A program made the position numbers and the translations under genes. A stretch of DNA of 64,000 bases from Novipirellula caenicola (GTDB lineage: Bacteria > Planctomycetota > Planctomycetia > Pirellulales > Pirellulaceae): positions 532,555 through 596,554 of the forward strand of contig NZ_BAABRO010000004.1 of the NCBI RefSeq assembly GCF_039545035.1, written 5' to 3'. The notes under the pieces were generated by a model, which worked only from the letters and a program-made list of their open reading frames with translations, did not search any database and was not told the DNA's origin. Of this stretch, positions 39,387 through 49,254 are shown in pieces (position 1 is the stretch's first letter; every line of letters starts with the position of its first letter).

Positions 39387-39980
39387 TCACGTCGTGTATT
39401 CGGTGGCAACGACCGACGCGGCAAGTTCTCGCACGTCTCTCATTGCGTCATCCAAATACAACGTCGTCGGTTCGATCACTTGGACGACTCCCAAGTGCGT
39501 CTTGGCAACCGTGCGAAGCAAGCGTGAGGGTGGAATCATCGACGAGGATGCCTTGGTGGTTTCCGCAGTGGTCGCGCGGATTGCCGTGTGGTCTTTGTCG
39601 TCTCCGTTGTCGGTCTCTGCACTGTTGTCAGCTACTGTGTCGCTGTCGGTCACCGTTTCACCGTCAGTCACCTCACCGTCATCGGGGCGGATCCGCAGCA
39701 GGTCCACGGCGTGGTCGACGTGCCAGGCGAACTCGCAATCCGCGACCTTGATCACAATCAAATGATCGCTCGTGCGAATCGTCGATCGGCCTAGCCCCAG
39801 CAGCCGTTTGGTATCCAGCACCGGTATCACATGGCCGCGAAGATTGACCAAACCCATTACTGCATCCGGAGCTTTGGGAACGGGGGTCAGCGACACGGCT
39901 CGCAACACTTCCCGAACATAGTGAGCCTCGACGCCAAAGTGACGTTGTTCACATTGAAAGACAAGGATTTCGAGTTCCAT
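39387..39980 (-). CDS. CheW-domain coupling protein with acidic insertion (WspB-like)
   Basis: First gene of the chemosensory operon, 197 residues. The CheW fold is seen at ILVFQCEQRHFGVEAHYVREVL and MGLVNLRGHVIPVLDTKRLLGL. Between about residues 100 and 148 it has an unusual Asp/Thr/Glu/Ser-rich insertion with repeated GETVTDSDTVAD-like units, after which the last CheW strands resume (LGVVQVIEPTTLYLDD). The ATG at 39980 is unopposed. The cheR gene follows after about 10 bases. Confidence 0.9.
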   Translation of the reverse strand: MELEILVFQCEQRHFGVEAHYVREVLRAVSLTPVPKAPDAVMGLVNLRGHVIPVLDTKRLLGLGRSTIRTSDHLIVIKVADCEFAWHVDHAVDLLRIRPDDGEVTDGETVTDSDTVADNSAETDNGDDKDHTAIRATTAETTKASSSMIPPSRLLRTVAKTHLGVVQVIEPTTLYLDDAMRDVRELAASVVATEYTT

Positions 39981-40186
39981 GGTCGGCGGCTTTTGCGATC
40001 AGGCTAAAAAACGAAATCCGACAAAGCGGACTCGCGTTCTGCCATTCTACACCCCTTGGTCCACGTCGGATGTCCGAATTTGCGATTCGAATGACGCTTT
40101 TAGGGAGCCCCATGCCAAGATGGCCCCATGCTGAGATCAATGGCTGCCGAGATGGATGGATGCGAGGATCGCGATCCGAGCGTTGG

Positions 40187-41143
40187 TCAAAACGACTCAG
40201 GAACTTCGTGCCCTTGGATCGACGCATTGGCTTTATGGATTTCCAGATCGATGCTGAACGTCGCCATCTTGACGGATCCGTCCAGCATCAGCACGTTCCA
40301 GCCGGCTGGATGAGCGCTGCCGAAATCATGGCATACCAAGCAATCGTTCATGCGGTCCAGCATCGGAGGCCGCACGGCATAGCGAGCATACGTGCTTGGT
40401 GTGTCATCGTCGCGGGGGTCACCGCAAATGGGCATTTGATCGCCTTGGCAAATGCCGGTGGTGTAATGGTTGGGATCCATTGCTTTTTCGCCAACCGCGT
40501 AGGTGGCACTCAGTCCGTCCAAAACATCTCGTGCACGGGTGGATCGGCCCAATTGCCAAACCCCGCTTTTTTCAACTCGGATCATGCGATCGCTCAAAGC
40601 TTCGCTGGGGTCGAGCTCACTGCCGCTGCCCGCTGATATGGCATAGTCCGTGCGTGCCGCCTCGCTGCCGTAATGCGATTGATAACGCGACATCAGCGGA
40701 TAAGGGTGAGCATCGCGGCGCGACGGACAATGCAGCATGGCAACCGAAGATTGGATCGTCTCGATCCGCTCGGAGGTCAACGTTGCATTGGGCGTTTCCG
40801 CGATCCGAGACAACTTTGCCGCCAATTCGTTCTGTTCGGAATAGGCCAACGTTTGAGCAATCCAATTTGCTCCGGCCATCGCGAGCTTCGGTTGATTGCG
40901 ATCCGGAAAGTAAACAAGCTGCGGCTTTGCCTCGCCCGCGTACCCCGGGAATTGGCGAAATCCGGTTGAGTAATTGTGAAAGCTGAGTCCGATTTGCTTC
41001 AGGTGATTTTGGCACTGGATGACGCGTGCCGCTTCACGAACCGACTGCACCGCCGGCAACAGCAAACCCACCAGTATTCCGATGATTGCGATCACGACCA
41101 ACAGTTCGACGAGCGTGAAGGCGCGGTGGTTGGTTTGTCGCAT
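40187..41143 (-). CDS. DUF1559 type II secretion pseudopilin-like protein
   Basis: Planctomycete-expanded family. The ATG at 41143 begins [17 protein letters not shown], a class III prepilin leader cleaved before Phe; an upstream in-frame start would add 22 residues. 318 residues. After the hydrophobic N-helix comes the family opening [25 protein letters not shown], a variable beta-rich middle, and at the end the H-x9-DG motif ([15 protein letters not shown]). Such proteins probably sit in the cell envelope as pilin-like subunits; their cargo is not established. Stands alone on the minus strand. Confidence 0.93.
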   Translation of the reverse strand: MRQTNHRAFTLVELLVVIAIIGILVGLLLPAVQSVREAARVIQCQNHLKQIGLSFHNYSTGFRQFPGYAGEAKPQLVYFPDRNQPKLAMAGANWIAQTLAYSEQNELAAKLSRIAETPNATLTSERIETIQSSVAMLHCPSRRDAHPYPLMSRYQSHYGSEAARTDYAISAGSGSELDPSEALSDRMIRVEKSGVWQLGRSTRARDVLDGLSATYAVGEKAMDPNHYTTGICQGDQMPICGDPRDDDTPSTYARYAVRPPMLDRMNDCLVCHDFGSAHPAGWNVLMLDGSVKMATFSIDLEIHKANASIQGHEVPESF

Positions 41144-41348
41144 GGCACAGTCAGGGGTGAAGTGACAATCGGAATGGCGATGGGGTTTCGATACCGCCGG
41201 TTCAAACACGATTCATGCAGCGACGCATCAATCATCAGCGACATGTGATCGAAAGCCGGTTCACTATAAAGGGGGGCAACACACCATCGCAAGCATTTTT
41301 TGTAACGAGCCAGTCGCTCATTGCGGCGATCCGCACTCGAGATGCGTC

Positions 41349-42155
41349 TTACACGTGAGCAGTGTTCTCAGTGATACGCGCCGCGATTGATTGGGCGACC
41401 GATTCATGAGGTCCCAGATACGACGACAAGCGGATTTCGACGTCGGGATACTTGGCTTGGGCTTGCGTCACGATCGCTTGAATCGCTTGAAACAAGCGGC
41501 CATCAAACAGCAGATGAGGATGAATCAGGATTTGGCGACTGCGTCGGGCCAGATGGTCGAGGGTTTCGGCAAATGGGGGTTGCGCCATCGCATAGAACGA
41601 AGTGGATGGATTTTTGATGCCTAGCCGATGAGAAACCACTTCGCTTAACACTCGCATGTCGGCTTGGGCACACGGATCGTGGCTGCCCCGGCCGACCATC
41701 ATTAACGTGATTTCATCGTCCGGATGCGTGAACTGGCGGCGAGATGCACGCAAGTGGCTGCAAACCAAATCCACCAGCGCCGCTTGCCGTGAAATTGGCC
41801 GTGTGTGGGTAAACGACACATGCGGTGTTGCCGCTTGGCACTTTCGCACCAAGTCCGGAATGTCCTGCTTGGCGTGGCCAGCGGCAAATAACAGCAGCGG
41901 AGCCACGCGGATTTCGGTGACGCCTTGGCTGACCAACCGATTCCATGCGACCGGAATCGTCGGCTGCTGAAACTCGAGCAAGCTCGGTTGGACCAGCATG
42001 GCCGGAAGCTGGGTTTGCAGCTTGCCGGCGAGTTCAAAAAACTGCTGCGTGCCGACTTCGTCTCGCGTACCGTGTCCCACTAACAAAACGCCGATCGGTT
42101 TTGCGTTTGGTTCAATCGGATCGCTCGGGGCAGGTCGAAGCTCAGGCACTGTCAT
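41349..42155 (-). CDS. CbiX/SirB-type sirohydrochlorin chelatase
   Basis: Inserts a divalent metal (Co or Fe) into sirohydrochlorin for cobalamin or siroheme. 268 residues made of two similar halves, LLVGHGTRDE near 25 and LMMVGRGSHDP near 145. The metal-binding histidines are visible in LVGHGT and in FAAGHAKQD of the first half; the second half has lost one of them (VGRGSH), and its later segment is ILIHPHLLFDG. Position 12 bases after the HMA-like gene suggests an operon with metal handling. Co versus Fe cannot be told. Confidence 0.9.
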   Translation of the reverse strand: MTVPELRPAPSDPIEPNAKPIGVLLVGHGTRDEVGTQQFFELAGKLQTQLPAMLVQPSLLEFQQPTIPVAWNRLVSQGVTEIRVAPLLLFAAGHAKQDIPDLVRKCQAATPHVSFTHTRPISRQAALVDLVCSHLRASRRQFTHPDDEITLMMVGRGSHDPCAQADMRVLSEVVSHRLGIKNPSTSFYAMAQPPFAETLDHLARRSRQILIHPHLLFDGRLFQAIQAIVTQAQAKYPDVEIRLSSYLGPHESVAQSIAARITENTAHV

Positions 42156-42167
42156 TGTCAGACGCGA

Positions 42168-42554
42168 CTAGTGCACGACGTCGGATTTGGAGAAGCCTTC
42201 CTTTTCCAAAGCGGTCAGAGCTTGGCCGACATCAAAGCCCGGTTTGTAGTGCACGATCACTTGTCGATTGTCGATGATGCCTTCTTCTTTCTGTGCAGCC
42301 AACTCGACGGTTTCCACCGCTTCGGTGTTTTCCAGTACTTCCTTGACACGGGGGTAGCACGACACCGAGCAGTGCATTTCAGGAACCGCAAGCGTCAGCG
42401 TTCCTTCGTCGGCCATCACTTCGCTGGACACCGTTTCGGTCTTCGCACTGGCCACTTCGTTTGTGGGTTGTGCCGGGTTAGGGGGCATTTTTGCAATAGC
42501 CACCATGATGATAACGGCGGCAAGGGCTGCGATCGCGTAAGCAATTCCACGCAT
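42168..42554 (-). CDS. membrane-anchored HMA-like protein with C-x3-C motif
   Basis: 128 residues: an N-terminal membrane helix (about 3-21), a Thr/Ser/Glu-rich linker, and from about 53 a ferredoxin-like heavy-metal-associated fold with TLTLAVPEMHCSVSCYPRV. The normal HMA motif is M-x-C-x-x-C, but here the cysteines are at 62 and 66, one residue further apart. The rest of the fold fits (RVKEVLENTEAVETVEL, then FDVGQALTALEKEGF). It should be exported and anchored facing the periplasm. Metal binding is inferred. Transcribed after DUF3500 and before the chelatase gene. Confidence 0.8.
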   Translation of the reverse strand: MRGIAYAIAALAAVIIMVAIAKMPPNPAQPTNEVASAKTETVSSEVMADEGTLTLAVPEMHCSVSCYPRVKEVLENTEAVETVELAAQKEEGIIDNRQVIVHYKPGFDVGQALTALEKEGFSKSDVVH

Positions 42555-42644
42555 AGAAGGTCTCTCTGAATCAATGGTAAATCGTGAAAGGAAAAAGGGT
42601 AAAAGTTTGGTTTGACTGTAGCGTGCATGCCGCCCGCGACAAGA

Positions 42645-43667
42645 TCAGCTGTTCGTTTTTACGCTTGGATCATCGGCAACGTTGACCCACACATGGACGT
42701 GAGGAGCCCCGCGATAGTGCCATACAAAGGCGGGGCCTTCAAGACGCCAATTGTCCCAAACCTTGTCGTTACCGATGTCGTGGTCTTGGTAGAACGCCAA
42801 TTCGCAGGCTTCGAGTCCACCTTGGCTCTTTAGGCATTTGACCACTTCGTCGCGATCACTTTGGCGATACATCTCGACCAATTTTTGCAAAACCGTTTGC
42901 AGGTGAGCTTGTTGATCGGCCGACATGTCGGACACCGGCAATCCAGTTCGTTTGCCTTGTTTGCCACGAAAATGAACGTTCTGTTCGCGTGGTGTCTTTG
43001 CGACCAACGCTTCTTTTTGTTGCCGTCCGTCGAGCATTTTGTACAGCTCATTTGCGGCGAGAGCTTGGTCCCAAAACACATTGTCGATGTGATTTGCACC
43101 TTCGTTGAACTCCGGCGCGTGGCCATAGAAGATCGGCCCGCCGAACGCGACGTGGTCGGTCGAATCGCCATCGCAGCGCAATGTCATGTGGCGACCCGTC
43201 ATCACCATTTCGAACTTGCCGTTGCCGGGAGTCCCAAAAATCGCAATGGATTGTTCGTTTCCAAATCCACCAGCGTCGTCTTCGAGTTGTTGGTAGTAAC
43301 GCTGGTGCCAATCGGGATGAATGATCGATTCAAAGGTTTGCTTGATCAGGTCACGCTGCTCGTCGCTATAGAAGTCGTCGTTGATCTCGTGCTTGGTGAT
43401 GTTCCAGTTGTTGGCAACGAAGGTACGCAACAAACCTCGTTTGGGATCTTGGTGATTCCAGTCGAAACAGACATCGGCACGCTGTTTTTCGCTGAGCGTT
43501 TCGTACAGTCGGCCTACCAAGGTTTCGGCAGTTGGCGTTGCTTCGGCTGTTTCTGCTGCAGAAGAAAGCAGCGGGGTGGCTGCGGCGCCCGCGATCGCAG
43601 CACCTGCGATGGCTGCGGAGCTGTGTCCCAGAAATTGACGACGGTTAACGGCGTGAGGATCGTTCAT
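42645..43667 (-). CDS. DUF3500 family protein, Tat-exported
   Basis: The ATG at 43667 begins a Tat signal (NRRQFLGHSSAAIAG); 340 residues. The family pattern is recognisable from LVGRLYETLSEKQRADVCFDW through SIAIFGTPGNGKFEMVMTGRHMTLRCDGDS, which holds the GxPG/GRH core, to GPAFVWHYRGAPHVHVWVNV at the end. Function is not known; it is exported and may bind heme or metal given the many His, but that is only a guess. Followed on the same strand by the HMA-like and chelatase genes (90-base gap). Confidence 0.85.
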   Translation of the reverse strand: MNDPHAVNRRQFLGHSSAAIAGAAIAGAAATPLLSSAAETAEATPTAETLVGRLYETLSEKQRADVCFDWNHQDPKRGLLRTFVANNWNITKHEINDDFYSDEQRDLIKQTFESIIHPDWHQRYYQQLEDDAGGFGNEQSIAIFGTPGNGKFEMVMTGRHMTLRCDGDSTDHVAFGGPIFYGHAPEFNEGANHIDNVFWDQALAANELYKMLDGRQQKEALVAKTPREQNVHFRGKQGKRTGLPVSDMSADQQAHLQTVLQKLVEMYRQSDRDEVVKCLKSQGGLEACELAFYQDHDIGNDKVWDNWRLEGPAFVWHYRGAPHVHVWVNVADDPSVKTNS

Positions 43668-43791
43668 TGCGTGGTCCAAATAGGTATGGGCGAGAGAGGG
43701 GCGAAGGGCGGGCTCGAAGCCGAACTTCGCTATTATAGGGGGCGTGGACCGGCCGAGGAAAGCAAATGCGGTTAGCAAATCGCTTGAAATG

Positions 43792-43837
43792 CAAAACAAA
43801 AACGCCACAGAGGAAGTCAGCTTCCCCCGTGGCGTTT
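43792..43837 (-). terminator. intrinsic terminator of the Gfo/Idh gene
   Basis: AAACGCCAC at 43800-43808 pairs with GTGGCGTTT at 43829-43837. The loop holds a further GGAAG/CTTCC pairing, so a two-step hairpin is possible. On the minus strand it is followed by TTGTTTTG. It lies about 30 bases after the oxidoreductase stop. Confidence 0.85.
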
Positions 43838-43866
43838 CGCTTGATTCTTAGTCCTTCATCAAGATG

Positions 43867-45282
<1,416 letters not shown>

Positions 45283-45586
45283 GGGGTATTAGCCTGTCTC
45301 ACTTGGTGAAATGGAAGAGTTTTGGGTGTCCCGGCAGTATATCTGAATTCAGCAACGGCGGAACAAGAATCGGACGCAATGACGCAGCCAGGACGAGGAA
45401 CGGTTTGCATTGTGCCCCGAGGGCCCGATGACGGCTTCGGTAATCCGAAATTTGGCGGCATTTCCTCCAATCCAGTGGGGGAATCTCTGGCATCTGCTAT
45501 CGAGAGGCTCGGCGTGATACACTTGGTGATTGACAATTCGAAAGCATTCTTTCCGTTTCTTCAACTTTTTACCGAGCCACGCGTCC
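45283..45586. other. intergenic region upstream of the SseB-like gene
   Basis: About 300 bases between divergent genes. Small open frames here have no motif. I see no clear promoter or RNA element. Confidence 0.35.
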
Positions 45587-45994
45587 ATGACCTTTCAATC
45601 CCACATCCAAGCTTTGGATGCTGCGATCACCGAACGCAACGCAAAAGAAATCCGTTCTATTCTGCTTGGACTTGATTTCGTGCTGATCAATATTGACGAC
45701 GAAGATGAGGGCGATGGTGACGAAGAGAGCATGGGAGCGTTGACCGCCGAGATCGAAGATGCGGACGTCTTGGTCGCCTTCAGTTCCGAAGAGAATGCGG
45801 GACTGTTTGTCGGCGAGATGGGCGATCTGTTCAGCGAGGAAGACGAAGTGCAAGGGTTCGTCGTCGACGGCGAAACGCTGCTCGAGTTCTTGCCCGAAGG
45901 GTTTGGTTTACTGATCAATCCAGAAACCGAGTTCAAACAGATCATCGATCCGGACCTTGCCGCCGAGATCCTCGAGCTGGGCGAGCCGGAATAG
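45587..45994 (+). CDS. small SseB-like acidic protein
   Basis: The ATG at 45587 gives 135 residues, very acidic. The segment ADVLVAFSSEENAGLFVGEM...VQGFVVDGETLLEFLPEGFGLLINPETEF resembles the SseB N-terminal domain (an FxS..ExA..F and LL..LP.G.GL.INP pattern); I consider this likely but not certain. An acidic Asp/Glu run near 40-50 is an extra. The end of the gene lies in a 16-bp tandem repeat (see that entry), and its last residues are GEPE. Function unknown. Confidence 0.65.
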   Translation: MTFQSHIQALDAAITERNAKEIRSILLGLDFVLINIDDEDEGDGDEESMGALTAEIEDADVLVAFSSEENAGLFVGEMGDLFSEEDEVQGFVVDGETLLEFLPEGFGLLINPETEFKQIIDPDLAAEILELGEPE

Positions 45995-46060
45995 GGGCGA
46001 GTCCGAATAAGGGCGATCCCGAATAAGGGCGAGCCGGAAGTAGGGGCGATCCCGAGTAGA
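45980..46060 (+). repeat. 16-bp tandem repeat array grown from the end of the SseB-like gene
   Basis: Five near-copies of GGCGAGCCGGAATAGG start at 45980, 45996, 46012, 46028 and 46045. The first copy encodes the last residues GEPE and the stop of the preceding gene; the later copies are non-coding variants of it. This looks like a slippage-type expansion of the gene terminus. Confidence 0.8.
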
Positions 46061-46079
46061 GAGCGATGCGATCGCCGGT

Positions 46080-46496
46080 TTACGATGTCGGTTTGGGTTT
46101 CACCAAACAGTGAAATCCCACGCACGGCTCTTCGTCTTCTCGCTCATCCGCCGCGGCTTGCAGCAGTTCTTGCACCTGTTGCAGTCGCGTGGGATTCAAT
46201 GCTGCTGAAACCACACGCTGCTGACCATCGTCGCCGATCACCACCGTGGTGATCACCGCGACCGTGTCTTCGTGTTGCAGCGCCGTGATGATGTGCTCGC
46301 CCACCTGTTGTTCGGCGTTTTTGATGGTGGTGACAAATTGAGCGATCTGTTGCGAGTTCACGTCGTTGGTCACTTGGCCCGAACGCGACCGTGATTTTTC
46401 GTTGATCTGGATCTCCTCGACCGATTCGTCTTGAGACGGGGTGTCGTTGGCAGGATCGTCGTCGCTCGAGTGGTCGTCCGATGGGGAAGCGTTCAT
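46080..46496 (-). CDS. conserved-looking small acidic protein, unknown
   Basis: Not recognised. 138 residues. The first 45 are Asp/Ser/Glu-rich and disordered-looking; the rest looks folded, helical then strand (QQIAQFVTTIKNAEQQVGE, TVAVITTVVIGDDGQQRVV, TRLQQVQELLQAA). It has one Cys and a C-terminal HCLVKPKPTS. The amphipathic pattern and even codon use support a real gene. It is convergent with the SseB-like gene. Confidence 0.6.
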   Translation of the reverse strand: MNASPSDDHSSDDDPANDTPSQDESVEEIQINEKSRSRSGQVTNDVNSQQIAQFVTTIKNAEQQVGEHIITALQHEDTVAVITTVVIGDDGQQRVVSAALNPTRLQQVQELLQAAADEREDEEPCVGFHCLVKPKPTS

Positions 46497-46596
46497 GCAC
46501 CAAGTCCAATGTTGCTGTTAGGTAAGAACGAAGCGAAGTAAACGGAGCGAGGCTGATTCGCTCGGACGTTTCGCTTCGTGGGGCGTCGAAACAAGC

Positions 46597-47058
46597 TCAG
46601 CGGTTGCGTAGCTCATCCGCCGTGATCGTTTCAATCCTGCCGAAGCCGGTAATCAAATGCGCTTCGTCGATGTCAAAACGGTAGAAGGTGAAATCGTCGA
46701 AGTCGGCATACACGGTCGCATGAGGATGTTTTCCAAGAAAGATCTCACGTGCCACCTCTTCTTCGTCTTTGGCGATCCGCACACAGCTTCCACACAGCGA
46801 GACGCGTGCCCCGGCGAGCGGAGCGATTGTTTGGTCACATTCCTCGACAACCATCAGCGAGCAGCGGACGCTGTGACTAAGGTTTTTGGTGTGTTGGGCT
46901 AAGCCGCTTAGCAGCATCAGCACCGACGTGGGGCTTTGCGAAGCGATGGTCACCAAACTCACAAACGGCGAGTTGTCTTCGTTCAAAGTTCCAAAGCTCG
47001 CTGTCAACGCGTTTTCGGTGATCACGACAACCGTGTTCGCATTCGCAACTTTTGTCAT
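46597..47058 (-). CDS. HugZ-like / pyridoxamine 5'-phosphate oxidase-fold protein
   Basis: 153 residues with the split-barrel flavin-binding fold: TASFGTLNEDNSPFVSLVTIASQSPTS resembles the start of PNPOx-like proteins, LLLSGLAQHTKNLSHSVRCSLMVVEE gives the heme/FMN pocket pattern, and HLITGFGRIETI near the end matches HugZ-type heme oxygenases. It therefore might bind FMN or degrade heme. The hydrophobic core is intact; there is no signal peptide. Confidence 0.8.
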   Translation of the reverse strand: MTKVANANTVVVITENALTASFGTLNEDNSPFVSLVTIASQSPTSVLMLLSGLAQHTKNLSHSVRCSLMVVEECDQTIAPLAGARVSLCGSCVRIAKDEEEVAREIFLGKHPHATVYADFDDFTFYRFDIDEAHLITGFGRIETITADELRNR

Positions 47059-47605
47059 TTTATTTCCGTCATTTCAGTGAAGACAAATCCTGTGCTTGGC
47101 ACCTGATTTGGAAGGAGAAGAGGGGAGCAGGTTAACAGTATTCACTCGGACTGCAAATCAATACTTCATATTTGCCGACGGTTTATTCTAGCTGGCGGAA
47201 TGCGCGTTTGCACAAGTTGTCCCATTTGAAAACCAGCCGTCCAGCGTCGTTCTGTCGGGCGGCCGATTTGCACCGTCGAGGTGGTTCCATCGAGCGACGT
47301 TGGTGGCCGGATGCCTCGCCCCGCGGGGCTGTGACGCCAAATGGTTCGCTTCCGCTGCCATCACTCTGCGAATCCACGTGTGGCGGTCGATGCCCGACGA
47401 AGGATAACGACGACGGATCATCTCGCAGCGACAAAGCGATGTTGCGGGAAATTGGCGGAAATCGCTAAGGTGTGCCAATCGATGTTGCCATTGGCGTGGA
47501 CCGAAGCGGAGCGGTCTCAACAGTGGAGGGTTGTGTTGGCTTCGCAGCATCGCACCGTGGTTCATTGGGATACCGTGTCGTTCATTAGGATGTTGGACTC
47601 TCCAG
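47059..47605. other. gene-free stretch upstream of the FkbM gene
   Basis: About 550 bases. Several overlapping open frames exist on both strands, but they are arginine/serine-rich, typical of shadows in this genome, with no motif. I would expect the FkbM promoter here. A decayed gene cannot be excluded. Confidence 0.4.
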
Positions 47606-48409
47606 ATGTCAGACGCTTCGTCATGGCCATCGTCGCGGTCGAAAGAGACCGACGCTTTACTGAAAACACGTCACCACAATGCGGGTTCGAGCAAAACTCA
47701 CACGCATGGCAGTGAAGGCATCGCATTGATGCGGCGATACGACATCGATTTGGTTTTGGATGTCGGTGCCAATTGTGGGCAATACAGCCAAGGTCTGATC
47801 CATCACGGATACGTGGGACGGATTATCTCGTTCGAGCCGGATCCCAAGACGTATGCGACGCTGAGTGAGACTCGTCGTGGTTTTCGTAATTGGAAAGCCG
47901 AACCCTTCGCGCTGAGCGACAAAAACGGCACGGCGATCTTGAGCGTGGCCGCAAACGGACGTAGCCACTCGTTACAAAATCACGGTGAGGACGCCGCCAC
48001 AGTCGCTTCGGAATCCGATGGCGGGGCGGAGGTTTGGGTTGGCCGTGTCTCGGTGCGCACTCGACGTCTCGATGCAATGTTCGATGACTATTACACCAGC
48101 GGCGATCGATGTTTCGTCAAACTGGATGTCCAGGGGCACGAACACCGCGTTTTGGCGGGGTCCAGCGGGTGTCTCGAGCGAATCGTGGCGATTCAGATGC
48201 CGTTGTCGATTTCGCCGGCGGCATCGTCGAGGCGGGCAAAGGGCGAAAATCCGCACGAGTGGCAGGAATCGATTGAATCGATGAGTCGGCTCGGCTATGA
48301 GCTGATGCTACCGAGTCCCACGTGGTCAGAGGTCACGCCGTCGAGCGGTCAAGCCGACGCAATCTTTGTGCGACGCGAAGCGATTTCGCGACGCAAAGCT
48401 GCGGCCTGA
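47606..48409 (+). CDS. FkbM-type SAM-dependent methyltransferase
   Basis: The ATG at 47606 gives 267 residues; the frame stays open 75 bases upstream but without family-like sequence. The fold starts with MRRYDIDLVLDVGANCGQYSQGL (SAM motif I VGANxG), then GRIISFEPDPKTY (motif II acid), PFALSDKNGTAILSV, and VKLDVQGHEHRVLAG, the D-V-Q-G-x-E signature of FkbM. Such enzymes methylate sugars in polysaccharides or natural products. It neighbours another methyltransferase and a glycosyltransferase on the opposite strand. The C-terminus is basic (RREAISRRKAAA). Confidence 0.9.
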   Translation: MSDASSWPSSRSKETDALLKTRHHNAGSSKTHTHGSEGIALMRRYDIDLVLDVGANCGQYSQGLIHHGYVGRIISFEPDPKTYATLSETRRGFRNWKAEPFALSDKNGTAILSVAANGRSHSLQNHGEDAATVASESDGGAEVWVGRVSVRTRRLDAMFDDYYTSGDRCFVKLDVQGHEHRVLAGSSGCLERIVAIQMPLSISPAASSRRAKGENPHEWQESIESMSRLGYELMLPSPTWSEVTPSSGQADAIFVRREAISRRKAAA

Positions 48410-48433
48410 ACAGCGGACGAAAAGCGATGGGCA

Positions 48434-49228
48434 TCATGCCGCATGGCGTTTGGTTCGCTCGATGGCTCGTTGAGCATCCGCTTGCAGCAAGGATTTGCGT
48501 TTGCGGAAGCCGTCAAACACGCGAATCGAGCGATTGCGGATCACGCTCCGCACCAGAAACGGGCTGACCTTTTGTTGGCTGAACAAATGCATGCCTCGCC
48601 GCGTGATGGTCAAGTGCCGCTTGTATTGCGAGGCGATCGATTGCAGGGCTCGATGGGACCACAACGCAATGTGTTGACCACCCTCGAGCACGTAGTACCA
48701 CCACTGGTCAGGTTGCGGCGCCGGGTCGGGAACAATCCGAGTGGAGATGATCCAGTTCGCCCCGAGCGAATCAAGGGTCTTTAGGTCTTTGTGCGGATCC
48801 GCCATGTGCTCGAAGACTTCGAATGCCGTTGCCAGGTCAAACTGTTTGGCATCGGGTTGGACTTCGTGGCCTTTCGCGAACAGGTTTTCACAATACGGAT
48901 CGTAGTGCGAAAAATCGTGGCCACGGTCACGCATCATCCGTGTGAACATGCCATAGCCGCCGCCGTAGTCGACGCCTGATTCGACCCCCGGCAGCACCAA
49001 TCGCAGCGTGCGATCGACAATCTTTGCAAACGCTTCGTTTCGCCCTACCAGTCCAACGTCCGTCGACACAATGGCCGAGTCATACGCTTCGTCTAGCCAG
49101 TACGGGGTTTCGGTTTGAATGAATTCGCAATCGGTACAGCGAAAGTATTCGATCTCGTAGCGGCTCAGGATGGTTGCTCGTGCGAATGATTCCGAACGTC
49201 CGTTGCAGACGAGGCAATCCACTGCCAT
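48434..49228 (-). CDS. class I SAM methyltransferase with N-terminal CxxC pairs
   Basis: The ATG at 49228 starts at MAVDCLVCNGR, and the alternative start 48 bases earlier would run into the glycosyltransferase gene. 264 residues. C-x2-C pairs at the front (CLVCNG and CTDCEF) suggest a small zinc site, as in the methyltransf_13/23 families that act on sugars. Later GVDYGGGYGMFTRMMRDRG is the SAM-binding loop and FDLATAFEVFEHMADP the core motif. Follows the glycosyltransferase by 26 bases on the same strand. Confidence 0.87.
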   Translation of the reverse strand: MAVDCLVCNGRSESFARATILSRYEIEYFRCTDCEFIQTETPYWLDEAYDSAIVSTDVGLVGRNEAFAKIVDRTLRLVLPGVESGVDYGGGYGMFTRMMRDRGHDFSHYDPYCENLFAKGHEVQPDAKQFDLATAFEVFEHMADPHKDLKTLDSLGANWIISTRIVPDPAPQPDQWWYYVLEGGQHIALWSHRALQSIASQYKRHLTITRRGMHLFSQQKVSPFLVRSVIRNRSIRVFDGFRKRKSLLQADAQRAIERTKRHAA

Positions 49229-49254
49229 GGCCGGGCCCTTGAAAAGGTTATCAA

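Noticed and set aside
47341..47715. 125-codon frame upstream of and overlapping the FkbM gene
   Set aside because: No motif and the overlap is with a well-supported coding frame.
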